A DNA stretch of 64,000 nucleotides from Amaranthus tricolor (lineage: Eukaryota; Streptophyta; Magnoliopsida; Caryophyllales; Amaranthaceae), in contig NC_080063.1 of assembly GCF_026212465.1 (NCBI RefSeq), positions 19,773,297 through 19,837,296 on the forward strand, read 5' to 3'. The position numbers and the translations under genes are program-made. The notes below the pieces were generated by a model, which was given only the letters and a program-made list of their open reading frames with translations, was not told the origin of the DNA and did not search any database. Positions 45,210-57,122 of the stretch are shown here, in pieces (the first letter of the stretch is position 1; every line of letters starts with the position of its first letter).

Positions 45210-48200
45210 ATGATGGACACAGAGTCTGTTGACGAACTTCATGTTTCGGTTATCGACAACGATCCTGGTTGCAGTGATGAGGCAGCATTAACTGATATTG
45301 GGACATCGGAGTATGTCGCTTCTGAGAAAGACGTGATACAAGAGGTTGGCATTGAGGTTATGCTAAGCGACAAAGGAACACCGATGGATGTTTCATCAGA
45401 GAAAGAGCAAACACGAGAGTTTGGCATTGAGACTATGTCAGCTGATAACGGGACATCAGAGGATAGTACTTCAGAGAAAGTGAACGTGCGAGAGGTTGAC
45501 ATTGAAGAAATATCACCCGAGAAAGGGTTATCCGAGGTGGTACGAGAGGGTGGGAGTGCTCTTATTAGACTCGAGCTTGATATAGCTTGTTGTTCGGAGA
45601 AATTGGTTAATATGAATTTACTTATGATGCATGTAGCGGCAAGAGAGAGTGACTTTGAAGTATTTGCTTCAGAACAATCAGATTCATTGATGGATTCTGA
45701 TGAGAAGGCAATGGAATTTGACATCTTGTCAGGAATATTTGATTCAGAAGTCAGGGAAATGGGTGGCTTAATCCATAGATTAGAGATAGAGATTAATAAT
45801 ATTAGTAAATTAATTTCTTCGCACCGACATCTAGGAGCAATCGTTTTGGCATTGGAAGAGAAGTTACAGGATGCTAAAGAGTCAGTAACGCAATCACACG
45901 AACAAATCACGGAATTGCTGATGCAATCTACCAAGTTCCAGAAGATCTTATCAAGTGTTAATCAAGAGGAGACCTGTAAGAAACTTTCAATCTATTTAAA
46001 CTGTTAAAATTTATATTGATCTGGGTTTTTAATTATTTTAGTGGAAGACTTATTAGGTTTTTCTGATCTAGTTTGTGCCGCCCAGCATTTGGTTTGACAT
46101 AATTAACTATGAAATATTTCACATATGGGTACTGGTTGTATATTAGTGTACTCAAATTTGCCCAAGAATAGCCCAAAACCGACCATAATTTGCCTTTTTT
46201 GATTCGCAATTCACGAGGAGATTTGCGAATCATGTGACACTGTTGTAAATGTCTTTTAAGGTGTTTCCATTTCTTGCACACTGTTACTCGGATTATGGAA
46301 TTTGTGTTGGATTCGGGTTTGTGTTTAAGTGTGGGACTCATAGTGTAAAAATACGTTTTCACTCACGTTCACGGTAATGTTGTGAAACCGATTTAGCGAC
46401 CAATGTGGTATGTGGATGATTTCGCGGTCAACGCGGCCTATATTTCGGTTGTGGTAAACTGAAAAACCTTTATGAAATGATTACGATACAGTTATGCGTC
46501 CTTGTTTTTGCACTATTGTGGGACTTGGCTATTTTGTGAAAAATTTCCAGTTTTGGCTCAAATTGAAGTGTGAAGGCGCCTACTAATGTCAGAATGTCGA
46601 GATTTGACTGGGTACTTTCAGGTGAAACAAAGAATCCGAGTAACATAGCATGCAAATCTTGTTTTCTTTTGGTAGTTTTGCTTCTTGTATTGATTTTGAA
46701 CCCATTACCTAGCTAATATATGTCGACTCTTCCAAGCTGTTGCCACAGAATTCTTTCAGACTTCAGTCACTATATTTTATATCTGGTTCTTGCCTTCTTG
46801 CCCTACTATCATTTTTAGCGTAGTCATACCGTATTCTGTCATTTGTATACTTGTATACATGTCATTGTTGTAAACAAAGTAAAGGAATCATTATGGTAAA
46901 GTGATGGAAACTTATAAAATCGTAATAAGTTTGCTTGCTTGATTTCATTTCCAATCCTAACAAACTGCTATCAAACACCCCGTTAGTAATACGTCATACA
47001 TGTTGATTGATTTTGTATGAACCTTGTTGTGCAGCTGAAGACGACGAAGAATCAATTTTCTGTATCGACTTTTTCAACACAACTACGAAACTAAATGTGC
47101 AAACATCTGAACAGCAGCGACATCTGCTGAAAATGCTGGAAAAGTCATTGGAAAGAGAACTTGAACTGGAAAACGAGTTAAAAGAATGTAAGCAATCCTT
47201 GAACGAGATAAAAAACGCATCTCAGATGAAAATTTCGTCCGCTGAAGAAGCAACAGCGGCCGCATTTGCCTATTTCTTGGAGGCTGACAGTGCATCAGCT
47301 GTGCTTTTGGGGATTTCAAAAGAATTGATCGGTAAGCTCCAATTATATCAATTCCAAATAAACAGTTCATTGCACCGAGAAAATGAAATGTTCAATGAGC
47401 TCGAAAAATGCGCACACGCTGTTCAAGATTTGGAGAAAAAAGAGGCTGCTATGCAAAAAACCGCGGTGCAAAATAGTTTGGAGGCGTCGACTTTAAAGGC
47501 AAAGGTGAGTTCCCTAGAAGAGCAGCTTAAAGCCTCGGAATCTATGCTGATAAATGGAAATGCTTCTTTGGATGACAAGAGTGAACGAAATGATATTGAG
47601 GAATTGGAAAAGAGAATTTTCATAGTGGAAAGCCGGGCTCAGAAAGCCGAAGATTACGTCAAGTCACTAACCGAAGCTAATAAGAAGCTTATCGAGGAAA
47701 TGAATTTTATGAAAAATATGTCAATTGAGAAGGTTAGTTCGTTAGAGAAGCAACTAAAGGAGACGGATATTCAGTTACAAGAGGCGATTGCATCAGTCGA
47801 AGCAAGTGAAGAGAAGCAAAAGATGTTGTATTCTTCTATAAGTGACATGGAGATTTTGATCGAGAAATTGAAATCAAAAGTTTTAGAAGCGAATGATCGT
47901 GCAGATAGTGCAGAAGATAAATGTATTATATTATCGGAAAGTCATGCAGCGCTTAGTGAAGAGCTGACGTTTCTTAGGGGTAAATTGGAATGCTTGGAGG
48001 CTTCTTTGCAACTAGCGGAAGAAACGAAACAGGCAGCTACGGTGGATATAACTATGCGCACGAAAGTGATTACGGATATGGTCGTGCAGCTGGCCGTTGA
48101 AAGAGAACGCCTTCACAAACAGGTAGTTTACAATGATGATTCAATTCTAAGGTTTAGTTCTTGTAGATATATGATTAAAGTCGTCTGGCCCAATTAAAGT

Positions 48201-49518
48201 CGTCTCACGGTGAGACAACCACAATAGAGAATTAGTGATTTATTTGTGGACTGTGATTATACTTGACATCACTTAGAGGCCTTAAGTTAGACATATGCGG
48301 TTTGAGATCTGAAATTTGTTAACTTAATTATGATATTTTTTCACATGTTGTTGGGCTTGAGAGTTGAAGTTGAGACAACTAATTTCATATCAAGGGGCAA
48401 ATTCCCGAACTCATTGATTTTGTTTTACAAAATAGCGAAGTCCAACACAAGTACCTGAGTCTGAGTAACATGGGCAAAGGGATATAGTTCCATTGATGAC
48501 CCATTGCATGATGAACGGGACTGGGTGTAACTGTGCACAGATACTCATACATGAATGCATGATATAACTTTAGAAATTGTATGTAATTATGCATAAACAT
48601 GGTCTCGCTTATTTATCTCAAGTTGTTGATGATGTTTGCTCTCAAGGTTTAAATCGGAAACAACATCTTTGTTTTATAAAGGTAATGTTGCATCGTACAT
48701 CCGCCCACTCTGAATTCCATCTAGGACCCGGTTAATGGCATTTTGGATTGGGGGTTCCAGAATGTTGTATGCATAAACATGTTCTGGATTCATCATGATA
48801 TAATTGTTTCTTCTTTATGTTCAATCCAGATATCGATGTTGATGATGGAAAATAGAGTGCTAGTAGATAAATTACACACGACAAACATAGTCTCATCCAA
48901 CTCTACGAACCACAAAGGCAGAGAAACTGAGAAAGGAGTCCTATCTTCTGACCGTCCCGATGATGATGAGAAGGGAAATAAAGAAGAGTTGGAAGCCACA
49001 AAGGTAAGGTTTACGGTAATATATGTTAGTGAAAAAAATAAAAATTAAAATAAATGGTGATCCGTTCAATGTTGTGATGGTAGAAATCCAAAATGAACGG
49101 AGAAAACGAGTTTATGTAGACGACCACCGGAACTGATTAGTTAGTTCATGAAGCCGATCACAATCTTTTGAGATTAAGGCTTTGACATTGTTATCCGTTC
49201 TATGTTATGGAGATTGAAGGTGTATAGCATTGTAACAAAAAGAAAGACCATGTCTTTAGAACCATATGGGCATCTCAGCTTTCAATTTATATATCTTAAT
49301 GGACATCTTTGTTTTATCTGTAGGTCGAGAAGTCTAGAGACGATATTTTGGACGGCGAATGCAATTTGGAACCGCAAGATTTGGACTCCAAGCTTGAAAC
49401 GGTTAGGACAATCGATGCGAGGCAGCTTAATGTCAAGTATGTGTTCTCTGCATGTCTTATAGTGCTGATTGCTGTTCTGGTAGTGTGCTTTGTTCAACCC
49501 GTAAACCGCCCATTTTAG
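45210..49518 (+). CDS. WIT1: WPP domain-interacting tail-anchored protein (WIT)
   Basis: Four coding exons join in frame: 45210-45975, 47035-48122, 48830-49003 and 49324-49518, giving 740 aa. Plant WIT proteins sit in the outer nuclear envelope, bind WIP and RanGAP1 and, with myosin XI-i, move and shape the nucleus. Residues 29-103 are three 25-residue acidic repeats. Conserved WIT sequence follows (GGSALIRLELDIACCSEKL). Exon 2 is almost entirely coiled coil (about 260-618). Exon 4 ends in one hydrophobic segment (about 715-732, FSACLIVLIAVLVVCF) with a short luminal tail VQPVNRPF, the tail-anchor topology of the family. Residue count is close to Arabidopsis WIT1. Whether it is the WIT1 or WIT2 orthologue cannot be told. 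Introns carry MITE and LINE-type scraps. Confidence 0.92.
45294..45518 (+). repeat. Three 75-bp coding repeats in WIT exon 1
   Basis: The repeats encode units starting DIGTSEYVASEK, DKGTPMDVSSEK and DNGTSEDSTSEK, each exactly 25 residues, with a shared SEK and REVGIE-like core. A fourth, partial unit (EKGLSEVVREGG) follows. The reading frame is kept. Confidence 0.8.
46530..46648. mobile_element. Truncated copy of the CTATGTTACT MITE family in WIT intron 1
   Basis: The right end matches the family (GAATCCGAGTAACATAG, with AATTGAAGTGTG and CTACTAATGTC upstream). The left terminus is not recognisable. A further fragment is at 48440-48475 (CCTGAGTCTGAGTAACATGG). Confidence 0.6.
49141..49190 (+). 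repeat. LINE-type tail scrap in WIT intron 3
   Basis: AAGCCGATCACAATC then TTTTGAGATTAAGGC matches the tail found in AVT6 intron 3, with several changes. Confidence 0.45.
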
Positions 49519-50940
49519 TGATAACCTTGGTTGAGTTTTGCATCCCAGAAATTGTAATGTTTGATGGATTTTGTAGTAAGTGTTGCAATGGTAGAATCTT
49601 ACACAGGTTAGTTGTCATTTCTAGCTCTTTATAGTAAAAATTAGTGTCAAATATCAAAGTATACATAGGTCATAGCCTCATAAGTTATATATGATCCAAT
49701 TTTTTGTTGGGAGGAAGTTGAAAATCCAACTTTTTTTTAGTTCATAAACATTTGTAGCAATCAATATGTATTAAGTGTTAATTTTACACTATGTTTTTTT
49801 AAATTTGCTATATTACGCAAATTAAAGTTTTTTTGGATAACGTTGTTTCCATCTATGTTTCTTTGTAGTCAGCAAATAATACAATTCATTGAAAATAAAT
49901 CTTATTAAGTGAAAAGTTGGTCAAAATTGAAGTTATGCGCAAGAGTGAAAGGAAAAACTCTCAAAATATTTTTTTTTTCATTTGAAGTGTCAAAATATTT
50001 TCCCAAAAATAATTACATACTTTATTAAGAAAATTAATGTGATTTATTTTTTGTATATGAAACTCTTACTTATCTTTTTGGATGAGCAACACGTCTCTAC
50101 AAATATTCAACTCGGACAAATATTTATTTTTTCTATCAATGGAAAACATTATATGTTATTATAAGGATAATGTTTGTATATTTGATGAGTTATTTAGTGA
50201 CGTTAACTAGGGATATGAATTGTTATAATAGTATGTTGGTGATCATATACTACCTTTTTTCAATTATACTTGTTACTGATAGTAACATTTTTCCATACAT
50301 GTTATAATCGGGTATGAATATTTTAAAATGGAAAAAGTAATATAATTGGTTGATCAAGAAATTATTAAAAAAAAATCTCCACTTTTAATCTCATATTGAA
50401 TGATCAATACATAATATAGTGGGCTACTTCACCCATTAAATTATTTTAGATATATATTATTACATAATTGACTTTTTTTTTAAAATGACTTAATTGTATA
50501 AGTTACAATAACAAATTGGTTAAAAAAGTTATTTTATATTACTTTTTTCGTTTTTTTTTTTGTTTGTTTCAGATGAAATATTTAAATTTTTGAGTCAAAT
50601 TTTAATTACAAATTTGCTTTAATATATATGAAAAACATATTTATAGTTGATCTTGAATATATATTTGTCTCGATATATATTCTATATATAAATTTTTTAG
50701 AATTTTTTAAAATTTACGGTTAAATTTATTTAATTTTTAAGATTAAATTGAGATGTAAAAAATAAAAAAGAACGGGATGACTAATAATAAAATTATAATC
50801 TTGCATAAAGAAAGTGTAAACGTACTTGGATGACAAAACACATAGTGCACATGACATCACAATTTGTGACCCTAAAATAATAATAGGCCCAGAAAATGGG
50901 AACCACTTAACTAGTCAATACTACTTGTGTATACTCTTAT
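49519..50940. other. WIT 3' flank, AT-rich
   Basis: The first few hundred bases are probably WIT 3' UTR. The rest is AT-rich with homopolymer runs and no coding signal or transposon end that I can support. Confidence 0.45.
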
Positions 50941-50959
50941 CAATTAATATTATTTGCCT

Positions 50960-51290
50960 CGAAGGCCAATCCCTAGTTCCACTCGGTTTTCTTGATCCTC
51001 TAGACTCACTTAGGCCTCCAGTTTCTCTAGTTTCATTTCATCATTCTGCTTCCCTTGGCTCACCTAATTCTCCTAATCTTCTAGACTCACTTAGGCCACC
51101 TGGTCCTTTAGTCACACTCGATGATAGTCTCCTAGACCCACCTAATCCTCACAGTCTTTTCAAAACAACATGTTCTTCTCTTGATGCTCTGATTTCATTT
51201 AGGCCTCCTGGTCCTCTGACCCCACTCGGTTGTAGTCCTCCGAACCCACCCAATCCTCCTAGCGCCCCAAGCCCACCGTATCCTCTAGTC
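50960..51290 (+). repeat. Degenerate CT-rich minisatellite
   Basis: Imperfect units built on CTAGACTCACTTAGGCC, TCCTGGTCCTCTAGTCC and CACCTAATCCTC-type blocks repeat about 8-10 times. The long open frame through it, rich in Pro, Leu and Ser, follows from composition; GC content is well above the surroundings. Confidence 0.65.
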
Positions 51291-51362
51291 TTCCAAAATT
51301 TTCAAACTCACTCTTCAGTGACTATGATGGCTATGAAGATAATAAAAATGTTGTCAATATAA

Positions 51363-54030
51363 TAATAATAATGACTATTATTTGAAATGAAATCTTCATA
51401 TAATTTCAACAAAAGTCTTTTTTTTTTTCTCTTACAAAATTATTATTCAAACATACCACAAATCACAACATAGTGTCTAAGACTTGTTATGATTTAGAAT
51501 GAATGCATGACAAACTATAAATTAAAGATTTAAGCTGCATATAATAATACAACTTGTTCACTTTGACAAAATTGTATATAAGGTGTATACTTTAAGGAGA
51601 TTTAAATATTAGTTTACAATTTTTTTGTGCTAGTTTTATTTTTAAGCCCCAAATTTCATAGAAATGTAAAATAAATTGTATTTCAAATATTATTAAATAC
51701 TCCCTTAGTTAATGTTCTTATATTTCACTTTAAGTAGAGAGAAATTTAATAAAAGTTTTTGAGAGATATATTAGAAATTAAATATATACATGTGAGATAT
51801 TGTTAGGTTCATCGTCTTAATGTATATTTTCTTATTATATATTTTTTATAATTCTTTATTATGCATATTTAGAAATATTGAAATTCAAAAATTACTCCCC
51901 CAATGTGTTCAGTTACTTATTTACATACCCCTCAATTGTGTTTGTGATTGTTGTTTTGTCTGAATTTTTTCTTGCATTGTAGCTGTATTTGATTGTAATT
52001 TGTGTATACTAATACTCCTATTATGTCTATATTGTAGTAATGTGAATAAATTTTTTAAATTATTTTTTTATTATAATTTCAGTTTAACAAAAAAGTTGGA
52101 GTATTTTAGATATTAAATAACAGAACAAATTATTTAATTAAATGATATTAAAACATAAAAACTTCATAAATATTGCTCTAAAATGATCATGCTCCCAAAT
52201 TTTCCTTCAGCTCATTTGTTGTTGTTTACTTAAATCAGAACATCAAAGAGAAAAGTTAGCAAATACTCCATAAAAGAAGATTAGGCATCTATTTAAATAT
52301 GATTAGCGGTAATTAAAGAAATACAACGTGTCTTTAATTATCTTCATGATTATGATCATATTAATGGTAATTAAATATGATTAGTGGTAATTTAAAAATC
52401 TTTTTTAATGACAAATTCAACACAAAGATGAGAAGCATAAATGATTTTGATTATGACAAATTCAATTTAATACATCTCTTAATTTGGAATATTAACAATA
52501 ATAATTTTGCAACATATACTTTTATAAAAATGCCCTAATCACTCTCTAATTTTCACCCACACAGTTATTTAATCATTTAATATATCTCAACAATCCAACC
52601 CATTTATAAAAAAAAAAAATCAATCTGCCCAAATAAATCAAATTGATCAATCACCAGATTAAGAAATAAATTATATATTCTTCTTATTTATATAGATGTA
52701 AAGTTTTTTTAAAAAAATTAAATATTAATGACAATCAGTTGAAAATAATTTTATATACTGTATATGATAATATTGCAAATAAAATTGGCATCAATAATAG
52801 TTAATTGAATATACAAGAAAAGGGTGCAGAACATATCACCATGTTTGTTTTAATATGACCTCAATCCCTTAGTAGTTTTAAAAATATAACTCTTAGTCAC
52901 TTTTTATTTTCGCCCTATTTACTATAATAATTTGATCTTTAATTACTCATTATTGAAAATTATGAAAAATTAATATATTATGTATCGAGAATTTGAGAAA
53001 GATGTGCATTTTAAATTAAATCGTGTAATAAGGCTATAAAATAAATAGAATGTATAAGATCTCAATAGAATAATTGTAGGCACAAAATATAGATTCAAGA
53101 ATAATTACAATGTACGAAAATATGACATGTAATCGTTGCCTTAGATGAGCAAGAATGATAAGAAGTCGCATCGCACCAAATCAATGGAATGGTAAGGGTT
53201 TGGTATAATATTATCAAGTTGATCATATTGATGAACGCTAGCAACACAAAGCTTGCCAATTTGTACATGTTCTCCAATGAAGTGATAAATGATAATCAAC
53301 ATTATAATGTTTTAATTTACCCATGAACATTACAACAGAAAATCTAAATTAATTACGATAAATCACTATAAAATAAAAAAAATAATAAAATAATCAAAAT
53401 AAACAAAAAAAAACAAAATTATTAGAAGTCTAAACCTAAGTATATCTACACCTATGTGTGATTTACTAAATTTATAAATCACGATTATTTACCTAATAAA
53501 CCTCCACTAAAAACATGAGGCTTGCCAACTTGTACATGTTGTGGAATGAAGTGTTAGTCAACTCCAAGATGTTTCACCAATGATTGGATAACTGGACTAG
53601 ACCGAGTCGAATAGAACTAATATTGTCAACTTTATGTTCAATGCATAGTTTATGTATGACCAATCAAGTTGAATTGCAATTTGGGCTAAGAACATATATT
53701 CAACTTCAATGGAGGATTATGCAAATATGTACTTTTCTATTATGTATTTAATAAGGCTTAAGACAACATTGCTTGTCAAATAATAATTTTTGTGTTTCTC
53801 TTTGTTTTGTACCACTTTTTACAACCTTTTTTTTTACCACAGTTATCCTTTTATTCTTTTAATCTCAGCTACAAACTTGTATTATCTTTCTATCTTAACT
53901 ATTCATTTATATCATTCACTTGTTTTTTTGTCAAATTCTTCAGTTTAATTTTCTTTTCTACTAAATTTTACTTATTTTGCACTAGGTGCAAGATGCGAGG
54001 GACATAGGGAGTAGACACTATATATATATA
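51363..54030. other. AT-rich intergenic stretch with decayed transposons
   Basis: The edges at 51699 (TACTCCCTTAGTTAATGTTC) and about 51900 suggest an old Stowaway-like MITE. From 53095 to 53710 the minus strand shows scraps of Copia RNase H (VEYMFLAQ; KHLGVD, stop, HF). No intact ORF. Confidence 0.4.
53095..53710 (-). mobile_element. Possible Copia RNase H relic
   Basis: One frame reads IEVEYMFLAQIAIQL, like the conserved AEAEYMALA of Copia RNase H. Further on, KHLGVD*HFIPQHVQVG resembles the KHIEIDFHFVRDKV stretch. Both lie in the expected order on the minus strand, with many stops. A block similar to TTGCCAACTTGTACATGTT occurs twice, at 53252 and 53524. Confidence 0.35.
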
Positions 54031-54032
54031 TA

Positions 54033-54240
54033 CTTCATCCGTTTTATTATATTGCTACATTTAACTTTTACGCAATTTAATGTATCAACTTGATTATTTA
54101 TATATTGAATTATGGATAACCAAAAATCATAAAAAGTTAATATTATTTAAATTATGTGAATAGATGATTCAAACAAAATATATTTTAACTATATTTTTTC
54201 TTACACAATAGGCGCAATCAAGTATTTATGAACGAGGAAG
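54033..54240. mobile_element. Stowaway-like MITE
   Basis: The left end CTTCATCCGTTTTATTATATT pairs imperfectly with the right end (AACGAGGAAG). TA lies on both sides (54031-54032 and 54241-54242). The interior is AT-rich and non-coding. Confidence 0.55.
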
Positions 54241-54552
54241 TACAAATGTAACAAGTATTAAAAGCTAAAAAGTATAATTAATTAGTTAGTTAATGTTTGA
54301 CTATATTATCATAAATTCGTTATATTGTGATTGGTTAAAATTTAAGAAAAGAGATGTTATTATAATACGAAAATTTTTGGTATGCTCACATCTTTTGATA
54401 ACGTTTTGTCACGATCAAATAGTAGCCTTAGGGAACTAATAAATAATACTTATATTTACTAATTACTAATTAGTTTTATTTTTAAGGATATTTGATGCCT
54501 TCATTAGCTATATAATTGCTCATTTGTTTACGTTGCTCATTCCATTTGAATT

Positions 54553-54858
54553 ATGTTGCAGAAAAAGGGCTTAATTATCTGTATACTTGCAATTTTCATG
54601 GCGGATTTCCCTATTGCTATCGGCCCATCGGGCTCTCCTGCTTCTAATGTCGACGTTGATGATCCCGTCGGTAGTGTTGATCCCGTTGCTGATCTGCCCG
54701 TCGGTACTCAGAACCCCGTCGGTGAAACTCAGAATGCTGATGTTCCCGTCGGTACTCCGATTCCCGTTAGTGAAAATTCCAATGCTACTGATGATCCCGT
54801 CGGTACTGAAAATCCCAATGGGGAAACAATTACTACTCCCCCCGCCCCCCTCCCATAA
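54553..54858 (+). CDS. Unrecognised small secreted PVG-repeat protein, 101 aa
   Basis: I do not recognise this protein. The first about 24 residues form a good signal peptide (MLQKKG, then a hydrophobic IICILAIFMADF core, then small residues). The mature part is acidic, has no Cys, Lys or Arg and repeats PVG: DDPVGS, DPVAD, LPVGT, NPVGE, VPVGT, IPVSE, DPVGT, NPNGE. It ends TTPPAPLP. The repeat codes CCCGTCGGTACT-like DNA, far richer in GC than its surroundings. A TATA-like CTATATAAT lies 45 nt upstream, and an AATAAATA-type poly(A) signal lies about 160 nt downstream (55018-55026). It may be a cell-wall or peptide-precursor-like secreted protein; it could also be a chance frame through a minisatellite, although the signal peptide, TATA box and codon-ordered repeats argue against that. 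Confidence 0.5.
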   Translation: MLQKKGLIICILAIFMADFPIAIGPSGSPASNVDVDDPVGSVDPVADLPVGTQNPVGETQNADVPVGTPIPVSENSNATDDPVGTENPNGETITTPPAPLP

Positions 54859-55611
54859 ATAGGTTTAATTCGTCCGATTAAACCTTCTTTTTTTCTGTTT
54901 TTGGATTTGATCGTAATAGTTGAATTAGGTGTGATTGTATGATTTTGCACCCAAAGCGAGCTTTTTTTGTACTTTTGTTTATTACGAGGAAAAAGTTTTT
55001 TGTTGTTTTGTATTGGCAAATAAATATTCTAGTTTTAATACTTTTTTTAATTCATTATTAATGTATCATTTATTTTATGCACTCTAGCTAATGAATTTAT
55101 TCAATCATTAATATTTTTAATTGTGCATAATTAAAAATTATGAAAAGTTGATATGAATAATCCTTACATTGAGACGAATCAAACATGATCCCACTTAACT
55201 ATGTTTTAATTTATAGATTAATAATATAATACAAATTAAGAGTAAGAGATGAATAATATCCATAAAGCAAATAGAACGTTAGTGCTGAATTGAAAGGAGT
55301 ATAATTAAAGTCTCAAGCAAAATTAGGAATATGGGTATGAATATTCTTTAAAGTTTTGGAATACTTATGGTATTTAGAATATTTGAAATTTTATTATGTT
55401 GTTAGTGAATTTAGTAACCGTTGGTATTGTCACTCCTTACCAAGTTAAAATCCCCTACATATAACATTGTCACCTATTGGTTTCGAACGCGCGTTGTAAT
55501 CTTTGCCCAACTAGTACGAGCAATGATTGGTGATGGTTTTATTAGTCATCACATTGAATCCAATATATACCGTTTAAATAATGATAATGTTAATAGCTTA
55601 TGATTTATCTT

Positions 55612-55745
55612 TCTCGAGACAAGGAACTCCTTTGGTCATGCTCTTTTTTATAGGTATGAGTTGTCGTTGTCCTTCCCTCTTCAGACCCTGTCCGTAGTTT
55701 TTTTATGAGCAGAATACATTGGGTAGGATGATGATAACGATGTTA
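55612..55745 (+). repeat. RTE-LINE 3' tail (5'-truncated copy)
   Basis: Blocks AACTCCTTTGGTCATGCTCT, ATAGGTATGAGTTGTCG, CCTTCCCTCTTCAGACCCTG and ATGAGCAGAATACATTG, then an ATGATGATAACGATG tail, match the LINE tail at 61330 and the copy at 30975. Confidence 0.75.
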
Positions 55746-55907
55746 ATGCTTATGATTATGGTAAGTGTATGTGTAAGGTTGGACAATTTTCTACATGGAA
55801 AAAGAAAAAGAGAATTAAGTCTTGTAGTATGGGGAGTAAAATATGATTGGACAAAAAAGTAATTTGCAAATAGTAAAGGACAAAATAACTAAATTAGTTA
55901 AATTGTA

Positions 55908-56179
55908 CTACTTCATATTCAGCTTATATGTTCTATTTCCTATTATAGTCAAGTCACTTTAATTGTCTCATTTCTCTTTTTAATATGAGTTTTTGACTTT
56001 TATACCCTTAGTAACTTTATCCTATTTTCAATTATACCCTCTATTACCCATACGAATTTTCCTCCCTTACATTAAAAACCCATAATACCACTTTGTTTCT
56101 TATCCTTAGGGTCTCACTTTTGACTCTTCTTAAAACCCGTGAAAAGTCAAATGAGACTCTTAAGGTGAATAGGTGGGAG
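55908..56179. mobile_element. Stowaway-like MITE
   Basis: The ends CTACTTCATATTCAGCTTA and (right, reverse complement) CTCCCACCTATTCACCTTA match at most positions. TA flanks both sides (55906-55907 and 56180-56181). Interior GTCAAATGAGACTCTTAAGG is common in this MITE class. Confidence 0.6.
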
Positions 56180-56758
56180 TAATGAAGTTAATATTTTTTT
56201 CTTTAATCTATGATTAATATGTTTAATTAGATAAATACACTATCCGTCTCATCTAACTTCACTCATTTTCTATGTAGAAATTACCGGCCCATAAAATTTG
56301 CCTCCTTTTTTTGGGTTACAATTTGCTTTTAATCTAATTTATAATTGTCTCTTAAATTCACATTCACTTGTTTAATCAACACACATGTTACTCCCTCCTA
56401 TTTTAATTAAATATCTCATAAATCAAATAGAAAAATATAAACTAAAAATAGTTGATGAATAATATAGAAAAATTAAAAACATTTGATTAGAAAAGAAGAG
56501 AGTATATTTGTCTTATTTGTTATTTACAGATTAATATTTTCACCACTATCAATACATCCAAAATTAAATTGGATGAATATTTACCAATTACTATATTTGT
56601 TCTCTTTATTTAATTAATTGTGTATCAGTTCTACTTGAAATGGATTGGTGCATATATGGTTGTTTTCTTTTTGCAAACTAGGTTAAGGCCCAAGGGAAGT
56701 AAGATCTATATAAAAGTCAAAATAAGTTTTCTTTAAAAGTAATACATAGTCTTCAACT

Positions 56759-57122
56759 ATAGGTGTTTGGGTTGGGATGGGCGCGGGTCGAATCAAAATT
56801 TAAATGGGTCGGGTTGAGGCAATGTTAAATGGACCGGCCGGGTCAAAATCCGTTTATATACGACTCACTTTGACCAGTTTTTTAAAAGTTTATAAAATAA
56901 TTTTTTTTTATTATACTTTATGGCCAGTTAAATCAGTTTAACTATGTATATAATAATATCATATAAAAATATATAAAAAAATGGTAAAATAATTTTTAGA
57001 AACAATTTCTATAATTATTGAACTCGGCCCAACCCGACCCAATACACAAAAACCATTTATGACCCGACCCAATACACAAAAACCATTTATGACCCAACCC
57101 AATGACCCGCTAACACCTCTAT
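56759..57122. mobile_element. hAT MITE with 8-bp target duplication
   Basis: The ends ATAGGTGTTTGGGTTGGG and (right, reverse complement) ATAGAGGTGTTAGCGGGTCA are flanked by a perfect 8-bp duplication CTTCAACT (56751-56758 and 57123-57130). The subterminal regions are rich in GGGTCGGGTT and AACCCGACCC. Inside, a 30-bp unit (ACCCGACCCAATACACAAAA...) is repeated twice. Confidence 0.88.

Noticed and set aside
50826..51362. 178-codon frame rich in Pro, Leu and Ser
   Set aside because: It runs through a degenerate minisatellite; the repeat unit is not a multiple of three and the frame looks fortuitous.
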